42,744 nucleotides of DNA from Marinobacterium lacunae (GTDB lineage Bacteria > Pseudomonadota > Gammaproteobacteria > Pseudomonadales > Balneatricaceae): positions 1 through 42,744 of the forward strand of contig NZ_JMQN01000023.1 of assembly GCF_000705555.1 (NCBI RefSeq), read 5' to 3'. The translations under genes and the position numbers were made by a program. This document shows, one piece after another, positions 35,124-42,722 of this stretch. Position 1 is the first letter of the stretch, and each line of letters starts with the position of its first letter. The notes beneath the pieces are model-generated. The model saw only the letters and a list, made by a program, of their open reading frames with translations. It was not told the origin of the DNA and searched no databases.

Positions 35124-36275
35124 TTACAGATAGCCGGGCAGCGGCTCATGACCGAAGAACATGGCGCCGGCATTCTTGAAGGTGATCGCGCCCATGAAGG
35201 CATGCTGGGTCGCCAGCATGGCATCCCGCGCTACACGGCATAGCGGGTGGTCGGTGTAAGCACTGGTCATACCCGCCAACTCATATGCGGTGCGCACCAC
35301 GGCGGCACACTCATGGGTCAGGTGGCTGGTGGAGAGGCGCAGCAGATTGGTCTGCTCGCGGCTTGGCTCGCCACCGGCCAATACGGCATTCCAGGCCTCG
35401 TCGGTGGCGTCGTAGAAGAACGCACGCGCGGAGCGGTAGCGCGCTTCCGCCTTGCCCACCTCGATCTGCACGTACTCACGCTCACCGAGGTTGGGGGCAC
35501 CGGTCACCGACTTGCGACCGGCGGCCATGCCCTGAATCACATCCAGCGCTTCGCGTGCCAGACCCGCCGTGGTAACAGAGAGCACCTGGGAGGCAAAAGA
35601 GAGCGAGGGATAGCGGAAGAACGGTGCATCCATGTTCGGTGCGCTGCCACGGACGAATGTCCACTCGTCGGGCACAAACACATCCTCGACAACCAGATCG
35701 TGAGAGCCTGTCCCGACCATGCCGATCACATCCCAGTTCGGCTCTATCTTGACCTGTTTGGCAGGCATCACCGCCAGCAGTGGCAGCTTCTGTTCGCCGC
35801 CATCCGGCTGGATGCCAACCGCGAGAAGATCCGCCCCCATGCAACCGCTGCTGAATCTCCAGCGTCCGTTGAGGATGTAACCACCCTCGACACGTTTGGC
35901 CGGCTGGATCGGGAAGATACCGGCGGCAAACACGACGTTGGGGCCCTGTGCCCAAACCTTGTCGATGGTCTGCGGCGGCAGCGATGCCAGGTAGGCGGGG
36001 TTCATGCCGAAGCTTGCGATCCAGCCGGCAGAACCGTCGGCTGCCGAGATCGCCTCGACCATCTGCAGGAACTCTTTCGGGGAGCGTTCATCACCGCCAA
36101 GTGTCTTGGGCACCATGGAGCGATAGACACCTATCTCCTTGAAGGACTCGATAATGTCCTGCGAGATATGCTTCTGTTTCTCGAATTCGTCGCGGCGCTC
36201 GCGCACCTCGGCCAAGAGGGCATCGAAGACTTTCTCTCCGCCCCAAAGGGATTTATCGATCTGATGGGCTGGCAT
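35124..36275 (-). CDS. iacA: IacA, indole-3-acetate monooxygenase (acyl-CoA dehydrogenase fold)
   Basis: The 383-residue protein has the acyl-CoA dehydrogenase fold used by two-component flavin monooxygenases: MVPKTLGGDERSPKEF, a GSAGWIASF segment, LNGRWRFSSGC (barrel) and a C-terminal helical part with HLTHECAAVV. Such enzymes take reduced flavin from a partner reductase, here IacG. IacA catalyses the first attack on the indole ring of IAA. The gene is first in the operon; the ATG at 36275 follows GGGAG by nine bases. The neighbours iacBICDEF, in this order, support the call strongly. Confidence 0.92.
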   Translation of the reverse strand: MPAHQIDKSLWGGEKVFDALLAEVRERRDEFEKQKHISQDIIESFKEIGVYRSMVPKTLGGDERSPKEFLQMVEAISAADGSAGWIASFGMNPAYLASLPPQTIDKVWAQGPNVVFAAGIFPIQPAKRVEGGYILNGRWRFSSGCMGADLLAVGIQPDGGEQKLPLLAVMPAKQVKIEPNWDVIGMVGTGSHDLVVEDVFVPDEWTFVRGSAPNMDAPFFRYPSLSFASQVLSVTTAGLAREALDVIQGMAAGRKSVTGAPNLGEREYVQIEVGKAEARYRSARAFFYDATDEAWNAVLAGGEPSREQTNLLRLSTSHLTHECAAVVRTAYELAGMTSAYTDHPLCRVARDAMLATQHAFMGAITFKNAGAMFFGHEPLPGYL

Positions 36276-36309
36276 CGTACACCGCTCCCTTAATCGTATT
36301 TATTGTCAT

Positions 36310-36327
36310 GCCGGAGCTGTTTCCGGC
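36310..36327 (-). other. Hairpin in iacA leader
   Basis: GCCGGA (36310-36315) and TCCGGC (36322-36327) are 6-bp arms with a 6-base loop, about 35 bases before the iacA start. It may affect mRNA stability or translation. Confidence 0.3.
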
Positions 36328-36532
36328 GAGGAAGTTTTGTGTCTTGGACGCTCGTTTTTTCAACATTTTTCGGCAGCTCGGTTCTGTAGAAACACACATG
36401 ATCAGACTCGCCTATCTCAGGTGTTCGCCAAGGGATGCAACCGCTTGAACAGTTCGTCCGAAGACGCCTTGAGAATTTCACCATTCACTTGAATCGTCAA
36501 CTAATATGCGAGACAAATTTCCTATGACAGAG

Positions 36533-36548
36533 GTCAATACAAATTGAC
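36533..36548. promoter_or_regulatory. iacR: Candidate operator between iacA and iacR
   Basis: GTCAAT-ACAA-ATTGAC is a perfect 16-bp hyphenated palindrome, a size suited to a MarR-type dimer. A similar half-site pattern, TTGACCAATCAAC, occurs at 36881-36893, 46 bases before iacR, next to a possible -10 (TATACT, 36876-36881). The whole gap 36276-36938 is gene-free; from about 36480 to 36830 it is far more AT-rich than the surroundings. No strong promoter match for iacA could be settled by eye. Confidence 0.4.
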
Positions 36549-36938
36549 GCAGACTATTTTTACAAACATCTAGAAACCAGTAAAAAGGCCTTGATCTCCA
36601 CAAATATTTGATTATTTTTCATATACTTAAAAACAAACAACCCCCTTATCCGCCATCGCAAAAACCTCGTCATTTCGCTGCTGAAAAAAAATAAATTTCC
36701 ATTTATGAGATGTTCGATTCCCATAAATAACGACTCAAAACAGGCTATAAAAAAGTGCACAAAACTATGCTTATTGGCATCAAAAACGTGCAGTCCCATG
36801 CACTGTTACGGGACATGGCGCCCCCAGCTTGAGCAAAAATCCATGCAGCCTCTGCACGGTAGAGACAAGACACTGTATACTTGACCAATCAACTATTTTT
36901 GAACTGAGCCCCGTGCGGAAAACGACGAGAAGGCAGGC

Positions 36939-37418
36939 ATGAGCAAGAGCAGCAAATCCGATATGTACGATCCGCTGGGCGATAATTTCAGACGGCGGGA
37001 GTTTCCGTTCTACTGGGTGGCACAGGTGAATGCGTTATACACCCAAGAGATGGAAAGGGTACTGAAGAAGATCGACATGGATCTGCCGCGATGGCGTATT
37101 CTGCTGATCCTGAACGAACATCAGCCGCTGAGCGTCTCAGAGATCGCCCAACACGCCGTCGCCAAGCTGCCGACCATCACCAAGATTCTCTATCGCATGC
37201 AGGATCAGGGGCTGGTAGAGCTGACAACCTCTGCCAGCGATGGTCGCGTCACACTGGTCACCCTGACCGAAAAAGGCTATGGCAACCTGAACGAGGTCAG
37301 GGATTCGGTCAGCAGCATCTTCAAACGCAGTTTCAAAGGCTTTAGCAACTCACAGATCCACCGCACCAATGCACTGCTGGAAAAGCTGTTTAATAACCTG
37401 CGCTCACTTCGGGACTGA
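36939..37418 (+). CDS. iacR: IacR, MarR-family regulator of the iac operon
   Basis: The 159-residue protein has the MarR layout: an N-terminal dimer helix (FPFYWVAQVNALYTQEMERV), a winged helix (LSVSEIAQHAVAKLPTITKIL, then DGRVTLVTLTEKG wing) and a C-terminal dimer helix. It is divergent from iacA, as in known iac loci, where IacR represses and is released by IAA. Likely sites lie in the 660-base gap. It ends overlapping the converging rarD gene by 15 bases. Confidence 0.85.
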   Translation: MSKSSKSDMYDPLGDNFRRREFPFYWVAQVNALYTQEMERVLKKIDMDLPRWRILLILNEHQPLSVSEIAQHAVAKLPTITKILYRMQDQGLVELTTSASDGRVTLVTLTEKGYGNLNEVRDSVSSIFKRSFKGFSNSQIHRTNALLEKLFNNLRSLRD

Positions 37419-38336
37419 ACGGCCAGACAAGGTACTACCGCCAGATCGCAGCAGCCGCTTTGCCTTGCGCCATTTGTGCAGAGAGTCGAGCGTCATGATC
37501 GCAAGCGCGCTCCAGATCAGCCCAAAGGTGATCAGCTTACTCGGGCTCATCGGTTCGTCGTAGACAAACACCGCCAGCAAGAAGATGCCGCTCGGTGAGA
37601 TGTACTGAAAGAACCCCAGCGCGGTCAGACTGATGCGGTTCGCCGCCGCCGCGAAACACATCAGCGGCACCATGGTGATCGGACCGGCAGCAAACAGCAG
37701 CAGATAGGTCACGGCCGTATGCTGAACCGGCTCGCTGCCCGTACCGCTACTGAACAACAGATAGCCCGCTGCAACCGGTAACAACAGGCCGGTTTCCAGC
37801 GCCATGCCGGTAAAGCTGTCGACACCGAGCTTCTTGCGCACCAGGCCGTACAATCCGAAGGTGGACGCCAAAACAAGGGCAACCCAGGGCAGACGCCCGA
37901 ACTGGATCAACTCGAACAGCACGGCGACAACGCATAGTCCGACAGCGAGCGCACGCACTCGATCCAAGCGTTCACGAAAGAACAGCATGCCCAGCAGGAT
38001 ATTGATCAAAGGATTGATGTAATAGCCCAGACTGGCGCTCAGCATCAGGTTGGCATTAACCGCCCAGATAAAGACACCCCAGTTCAATCCGATCAACACC
38101 GTGGAGGCGAGCAGCGCCCAACGCGCACGGTTCGAGCGTAGCGCGGCGATCAACATGTGGCGCTTCTTGAGCAGCAGGATCAGACCAAGCGTAATGATGC
38201 AGGACCAGATGATACGGTGAGCCAGTATCTCGAGGGCAGGGATATCCTTCATCACCTTGAAGTAAACCGGCGCGATCGCCCACAGAATATAGGCGGTCAG
38301 GGCGTAGAAAACGCCGCTTTTGGTGTTTTGGTCCAT
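37404..38336 (-). CDS. rarD: RarD-type EamA permease
   Basis: The 310-residue membrane protein has ten predicted helices in two EamA repeats and the RarD-like N-terminus (GVFYALTAYILWAIAPVYFKV) and middle segment (MLSASLGYYINPLINILLGM). RarD proteins are thought to export small metabolites; in E. coli the name comes from a link to chloramphenicol sensitivity, with no firm substrate. It follows no operon partner: the DsbA gene upstream ends in a terminator. Its link to the iac genes is positional only. Confidence 0.85.
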   Translation of the reverse strand: MDQNTKSGVFYALTAYILWAIAPVYFKVMKDIPALEILAHRIIWSCIITLGLILLLKKRHMLIAALRSNRARWALLASTVLIGLNWGVFIWAVNANLMLSASLGYYINPLINILLGMLFFRERLDRVRALAVGLCVVAVLFELIQFGRLPWVALVLASTFGLYGLVRKKLGVDSFTGMALETGLLLPVAAGYLLFSSGTGSEPVQHTAVTYLLLFAAGPITMVPLMCFAAAANRISLTALGFFQYISPSGIFLLAVFVYDEPMSPSKLITFGLIWSALAIMTLDSLHKWRKAKRLLRSGGSTLSGRSVPK

Positions 38337-38422
38337 AGCTGATCTTGAGCTGTGTCAGTGGGAAAGTGGAGCAAGGATACCTGCTTTCCTGTCCGACAAG
38401 CCAAGAAAAGATAGACGAGATA

Positions 38423-38444
38423 AGGGCTGGACAGCGCCAGCCCT
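38423..38444 (-). terminator. Terminator after the DsbA-like gene
   Basis: AGGGCTGG (38423-38430) and CCAGCCCT (38437-38444) are perfect 8-bp arms with a 6-base loop, starting 6 bases after the DsbA-like stop. The leftward transcript continues TATCTCG, so the T-run is poor, but position and stem suit a terminator. Confidence 0.55.
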
Positions 38445-38450
38445 GTCAAC

Positions 38451-39083
38451 TCAGCGGGGAAGCAACGTATGCAGGAACTCGGTCCAGCGCTGCGGCTGAC
38501 CGTAGTAGTTGGAGACCTCGAGCCGACGCAGGCCGCCTTCCGTCTCCAGTAACAGGGTGGGGAAACCACCGCCACCGTTGGCATCCAGCATCCGCCGGGT
38601 GTCATCGATATGACCCATGACCGATTCGCTCTGCTGCGCAAAAACACGGCGGAACGCCTCGGCTTCCACGTCCAGGCCAACGGCCAGTTCGACCAGGGTA
38701 TCGAGTTCGGACACGCTGCGCCCGTCGACATAGTGCGCATGCTGGATCGCCACCTGCATCGCCAGACCGTCTCCGGCCAGCGCCTCGACGGCCCGAATCG
38801 CCGTGATCGGCGGCAGTGAATCCATCACCGTCTCCGGATCCTGTATCAGTCCCTTCAGATACGCCTCGCCAAACAGCTGCCCGGTGAGTTGCCCAATGCG
38901 ACGGTCGCTGGCGACGATATGCTGACGCATCGCCGGTGCGAACCGCTGCCCCCGCATCAATCCACCGCCATGCAGTACCAGTGCGAACCTCTCCAGTGCC
39001 TGAACGGCCTGGATAAGGGGCTCCGCTGCGTAGCACCAGCCACACAGCGGGTCATAGATGTAGTGCAGTATCGGTTTACTCAC
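38451..39083 (-). CDS. DsbA-family thioredoxin-fold protein
   Basis: The 210-residue protein has a CGWC active-site-like motif at residues 14-17 (DPLCGWCYAAEPL) and the helical insertion of the DsbA/FrnE family, with a late GGGGFPTLLLE segment that holds the cis-Pro loop. No signal peptide is present, so it is likely cytoplasmic, unlike true DsbA. FrnE-like proteins are oxidoreductases or isomerases of uncertain role. It lies nine bases after the metallo-hydrolase-like gene, in a two-gene unit facing a LysR regulator. Confidence 0.82.
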   Translation of the reverse strand: MSKPILHYIYDPLCGWCYAAEPLIQAVQALERFALVLHGGGLMRGQRFAPAMRQHIVASDRRIGQLTGQLFGEAYLKGLIQDPETVMDSLPPITAIRAVEALAGDGLAMQVAIQHAHYVDGRSVSELDTLVELAVGLDVEAEAFRRVFAQQSESVMGHIDDTRRMLDANGGGGFPTLLLETEGGLRRLEVSNYYGQPQRWTEFLHTLLPR

Positions 39084-39092
39084 ACCACCTCC

Positions 39093-39977
39093 TTACCACT
39101 TCATCTCGCCGGTGCTGACCTTGGCGCCGATATCGAGCGCGATCCCCAGGCCCGCGTTCGGGTAGTGCTGCTTCATCGCCTCGATCAGGTCGGCGGACCC
39201 CTGGGCTTTCGCCAGCTCCTGTTCGAAGGTGTTCAGGTAGGTCTTGGTATACTCCACCGCCTCCAGTCCGGTCGGCGCGCCCTCTGCCATATGGCCGGGG
39301 ATCACGGTCGTCGGCTGCAGTGCCTCGATACCTTCGAGCGTCCGCCCCCAGTCCTGGCGCGCCTCCTTGCTCTGGGTATCCGCCGTCCACAGGTGCAATC
39401 CACTGAACACATTGACGCCACCGACCACCGCTTTGATATCGGGAATCCACAGGTAGCCTCGGGGTGACTGGTCACCGTTCGGACCGCTGACGACCAGCTT
39501 ATGGCCTTCGATGCTCAACCCCTCGGCCGGCAACGGCTCTGGGATCACAGGCGAGTGCGGTGCGTTGGCCCCCAATTTTGGCCCCCAGAAGCCGACCTTT
39601 TTCTCGACCGTGTTGCGAATCCACTCAATGGTGGGAGCGCTCGCGTACACCGGCACGTCCGGGAACTCTTCGCGAATCACCTCGGCGCCGAAGTAGTAAT
39701 CGGGATCGCCGTGGCTGATATAGATCGCTTTCAGCGTCTTGCCGCTGCTGAGGATATTGGCCACCAGCCTGTGCGCATCTGCGCGGGTGAACTGGGTGTC
39801 GACCAGCACCGCTTCCGTCTCGCCGCTGATCAGCACCGAATTGGCATGGAAACTGTTAGCGTCAGCGTTGAATACCTGCAGAGACAACGGCTCCGCAGCC
39901 TGAACGGCGGTGATGGCCGAGATCGACAGCGCCAGGGTCGCTGCTGCTCCTACGATTTGGGTTTTGAATGCGGTCAT
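39093..39977 (-). CDS. Exported metallo-beta-lactamase-fold protein with altered metal site
   Basis: The 294-residue product has a signal peptide (cleavage near AVQA) and the MBL fold layout (AVLVDTQFTRADAHRL, then KAIYISHGDPDYYFGAEVI, later VIPGHM). The metal motif HxHxDH reads H89-G-D91-P-D93-Y94, so two of the usual His ligands are lost while the third strand His (PGHM) remains. It may bind metal differently, or have a non-hydrolytic role. It is transcribed with the DsbA-like gene and divergent from a LysR gene 106 bases away. Confidence 0.8.
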   Translation of the reverse strand: MTAFKTQIVGAAATLALSISAITAVQAAEPLSLQVFNADANSFHANSVLISGETEAVLVDTQFTRADAHRLVANILSSGKTLKAIYISHGDPDYYFGAEVIREEFPDVPVYASAPTIEWIRNTVEKKVGFWGPKLGANAPHSPVIPEPLPAEGLSIEGHKLVVSGPNGDQSPRGYLWIPDIKAVVGGVNVFSGLHLWTADTQSKEARQDWGRTLEGIEALQPTTVIPGHMAEGAPTGLEAVEYTKTYLNTFEQELAKAQGSADLIEAMKQHYPNAGLGIALDIGAKVSTGEMKW

Positions 39978-40056
39978 CTCACGCTCCTTTTCTGATATCG
40001 AATAGATGACGCCACTCTACCCTCTTGATTGGATATGAAATACGCCTAAAAATGTT

Positions 40057-40075
40057 ACTTATTATTTCAATAAGT
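40057..40075. promoter_or_regulatory. Palindrome before the LysR gene
   Basis: ACTTATT-ATTTC-AATAAGT has perfect 7-bp arms and ends eight bases before the LysR start codon, near its ribosome site, in the 106-base divergent gap. It is a good candidate for an autoregulatory operator controlling both directions. Confidence 0.4.
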
Positions 40076-40083
40076 GAGCAGAT

Positions 40084-41007
40084 ATGGATCGTTTGACCGC
40101 CATGCAGGTGTTCGCCGAAGTCGCCAAACGGGGCGGTTTCACCGCCGCCGCCGAGCATCTCGATATCAGCCGCGTCAAGGCCACACGCTATGTCAGCGAG
40201 CTGGAAAGCTGGCTCGGAACGCGCCTGCTGCAACGCTCCACACGCCGGGTGTCGTTGACCGAAGCGGGCGAGGCCTGTCTGCGCCAGTGCGAGCAGATGC
40301 TGGCCCTGACTCAGGATCTGCAGTCAACGGTGGGAAGACGCGACAGTTCGCCGCGCGGACAGTTGCGCATGACCACCAGCATCTCGTTCGGTCAGGCCCA
40401 TCTGGCCGGCGCCGTGGCCGAGTATCTGCAGCAGTACCCCGATGTGACGGTGGATCTGATGGTGATCGACCGTGCCGTCAACCTGATCGAGGATCGAGTG
40501 GACCTGGCGATCCGCACCACCGGCGAACTGGACCCGAACCTGGTGGCCCGACGTATCGCCCCCTGTCGCTCGGTGATCTGTGCCTCGCCGGACTACCTCA
40601 AGGCCCGGGGCACTCCCGACCACCCGCAGGCACTAAGGGAACACAACTGCCTTACCTACACCAATTTCGGTCGCAGCGAGTGGCGCTTCAGCAACAGGCA
40701 GGGAGAGGAGATCCAGGTGGAGATCAGGGGCAACCTGACCGCCAACGAAGCCTCCATTCTGATGGAGGCCGCGCTTGCCGGCGCCGGTGTGGCGCAGTTG
40801 CCCACCTATCTTGCCAACCCGCTGATCGAGCGCGGCGAACTGGTCGAACTGTTGCCGCAATGGAGCCCGCCCGAGTTGGTGATCTGGGGTGTCTATCTAT
40901 CGCGCCGCCACCTACCCGCCACGGTGCGCACCATGCTCGACTTTCTGGCCGAGCGTTTTCGCGATGCCCAGTGCTGGGAAGACTCAATACACAAGAACCG
41001 AATATGA
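40084..41007 (+). CDS. LysR-family regulator
   Basis: The 307-residue protein has a typical LysR winged helix (residues 1-60: MDRLTAMQVFAEVAKRGGFT, then RVKATRYVSELESWLGTRLL) and a periplasmic-binding-like effector domain (LRMTTSISFGQAHLAGAV; SVICASPDYLKARG). The sequence fits the large group of LysR proteins with close family resemblance to DmlR/AaeR. It most likely controls the divergent MBL-fold/DsbA-like pair. The inducer is unknown. Confidence 0.9.
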   Translation: MDRLTAMQVFAEVAKRGGFTAAAEHLDISRVKATRYVSELESWLGTRLLQRSTRRVSLTEAGEACLRQCEQMLALTQDLQSTVGRRDSSPRGQLRMTTSISFGQAHLAGAVAEYLQQYPDVTVDLMVIDRAVNLIEDRVDLAIRTTGELDPNLVARRIAPCRSVICASPDYLKARGTPDHPQALREHNCLTYTNFGRSEWRFSNRQGEEIQVEIRGNLTANEASILMEAALAGAGVAQLPTYLANPLIERGELVELLPQWSPPELVIWGVYLSRRHLPATVRTMLDFLAERFRDAQCWEDSIHKNRI

Positions 41008-41011
41008 CCAG

Positions 41012-41039
41012 GGCTAGAGGCAGACAGCTGCCCCTAGCC
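41012..41039 (+). terminator. Hairpin after the LysR gene
   Basis: GGCTAG-A-GGCAG (41012-41023) pairs with CTGCC-C-CTAGCC (41028-41039) around ACAG. It starts five bases after the LysR stop. No T-run follows, so strength is uncertain. Confidence 0.5.
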
Positions 41040-41177
41040 AACGCCCCGTGTGCCGCTTATTATCCGTAAGATTAACTGGACCTTATTTAATATATTAACG
41101 ACAATTAAAACCCATATCATACTCAGCTATTTGACCCACCTGCCCGCAGATGCGTCCATCGGCACGGTACCGACACT

Positions 41178-41600
41178 ATGCGTAAATTTGACGACTCCAT
41201 CCCCCTCAAACTCCTGAAAGCACGCGAAGTGACCATGAGCTTTTTCCGCCCGACGCTGCAGGAGATTCCGCTGACCGAGCAGCAATGGCGCGTTATACGT
41301 GCGTTGAACGAGTACAAGGAACTGGAATCGAAACAGCTGGCAGACCTGTGCTGCATCCTGAGCCCGAGCCTGACCGGTATTATCAGTCGATTGGAGCAGC
41401 AGGGTTATATCCAGCGCCGCAAATCCACTGAAGACCAGCGCCGGGTGCTGATCAGCCTGACCGATCAGGCCAAGGATATGTTCGAGCGGGTCAGCCCCAC
41501 GCTGGAGGCGCGCTACAAGGCGATGGCCGAGCAGTTCTCGGAAGAGAACATGGAGCAGCTGCACGATCTACTCAGCAAACTGTGCAAGATCAAGCCCTGA
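41178..41600 (+). CDS. HpaR-like MarR-family regulator
   Basis: The 140-residue protein is MarR-type with the HpaR look: an N-terminal LKAREVTMSFFRPTLQ helix, EQQWRVIRALNEY, then ESKQLADLCCILSPSLTGIISRLEQQG (helix-turn-helix, shown in parts) and the wing DQRRVLISLTDQA. HpaR represses homoprotocatechuate catabolism in enterobacteria. No hpa genes are in the window, so its target here is unknown. The ATG at 41178 has no strong ribosome site. The 170-base gap before it is AT-rich, with no clear promoter by eye. Confidence 0.8.
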   Translation: MRKFDDSIPLKLLKAREVTMSFFRPTLQEIPLTEQQWRVIRALNEYKELESKQLADLCCILSPSLTGIISRLEQQGYIQRRKSTEDQRRVLISLTDQAKDMFERVSPTLEARYKAMAEQFSEENMEQLHDLLSKLCKIKP

Positions 41601-41621
41601 CGCCCCATCCACTGGGCCTGC

Positions 41622-42623
41622 TCAGTCAGTACTGACCCGGGCAGGCAGCATCCGGTCGAGCTCATCCGAGAGCAGTTCCAGCGCATATTGTCCCGCTACA
41701 GAGTTGCCGTTACCGTCCAGTGCCGGCGACCAGACGCATACCGACAGCCGCCCCGGCACCACGGCCAGAATGCCGCCTCCGACGCCGCTTTTGGCTGGCA
41801 GCCCCACACGGTAAGCAAACTCTCCCGCCGCGTCATACATGCCCGATGTAAACATGATCGAGTTGATCTTGCGCGAAAGCTCAGGCTCGATAATCCGCTC
41901 ATCGGCCATGCGTGAATAGCCCGACGCCGCCAGATAGTTGAACGCAACCGCCAGGTCCACGCAGCTCATGCCTAACGCACAGCAAGCAAAGTAAGCGTAC
42001 AACACATCATCCACCTCGTTGCCGATGTTGCCGAACGACTTCATCAGATAGGCCATGGCGGCATTGCGCGAGCGGTGCTGCCACTCAGAATCGAGTACCC
42101 GCCGGTCGATCAGCACGCTGTTGTTGCCGCTAAGGCGCCTGACCACATCCTGCAGGTACTGAGAGGGAGCCGCGTAGGCGCTCACGAGATGATCGGTCAC
42201 CACGATGGCACCGGCATTGATAAAGGGGTTACGCGGCTTGCCCCGCTCCACCTCAAGCTGGCTTAGCGAGTTGAACGGCATCCCCGAGGGGTTGAGACCT
42301 ACACGCTCCCACAGATCGTTACCGAAGATGCGCAGCGACAGGGTCAGCAGAAACACCTTGGAGATACTCTGGATGGAAAAACTGTCCTGGGCATCCCCAG
42401 CGGCATAAACCTCGCCATCCGTGGTGCAGATGGCGATACCGAAACGGCTTGGGTCCTGTTCGGCCAGTGCCGGAATATAGTCCGCCACCCGCCCTTGCCC
42501 CAAGCGCTCACGGGCGCGCGTATCAATGGATTCGACCCAGTCCTGCAGGGCACGGGCATCGGCTATCGGCCGCGCAGCAACACGCTGTGCGCCACTCAGG
42601 TTCTCGTACATCATGAAAGGCAT
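41622..42623 (-). CDS. glsA: Glutaminase (GlsA type)
   Basis: The 333-residue protein is a serine-beta-lactamase-fold glutaminase: catalytic S86-x-x-K89 (SIQSISK), NPFINAGAIVVTDH, the FACCALGMS segment and SGVGGGILAVVPG near the end. It turns glutamine into glutamate and ammonia. The N-terminus is about 20 residues longer than usual; the ATG at 42623 or the ATG at 42614 (fourth codon) may be used. It converges with the HpaR-like gene, 21 bases apart. Confidence 0.93.
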   Translation of the reverse strand: MPFMMYENLSGAQRVAARPIADARALQDWVESIDTRARERLGQGRVADYIPALAEQDPSRFGIAICTTDGEVYAAGDAQDSFSIQSISKVFLLTLSLRIFGNDLWERVGLNPSGMPFNSLSQLEVERGKPRNPFINAGAIVVTDHLVSAYAAPSQYLQDVVRRLSGNNSVLIDRRVLDSEWQHRSRNAAMAYLMKSFGNIGNEVDDVLYAYFACCALGMSCVDLAVAFNYLAASGYSRMADERIIEPELSRKINSIMFTSGMYDAAGEFAYRVGLPAKSGVGGGILAVVPGRLSVCVWSPALDGNGNSVAGQYALELLSDELDRMLPARVSTD

Positions 42624-42685
42624 GGGACACTCTGTACTTCATTCGCTCAGGAAGCACGGTTGGAGGTTGACAGCTGATAGATGGA

Positions 42686-42714
42686 GCAAGCGCCTGCACA
42701 AGGCAGGCGCTTGC
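42686..42714 (-). terminator. Strong hairpin between glutaminase and the gene to its right
   Basis: GCAAGCGCCTGC (42686-42697) and GCAGGCGCTTGC (42703-42714) are perfect 12-bp arms with a 5-base loop, lying 8 bases after the stop of the partial gene to the right. It is probably its terminator, though the following sequence lacks a T-run. Confidence 0.6.
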
Positions 42715-42722
42715 CGGTGGGA

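Noticed and set aside
36560-36799. 79-codon frame on the minus strand in the iacA-iacR spacer
   Set aside because: It is in the AT-rich stretch, has no ribosome site and no recognisable features; AT-rich DNA gives hydrophobic chance frames. A small gene cannot be fully excluded.
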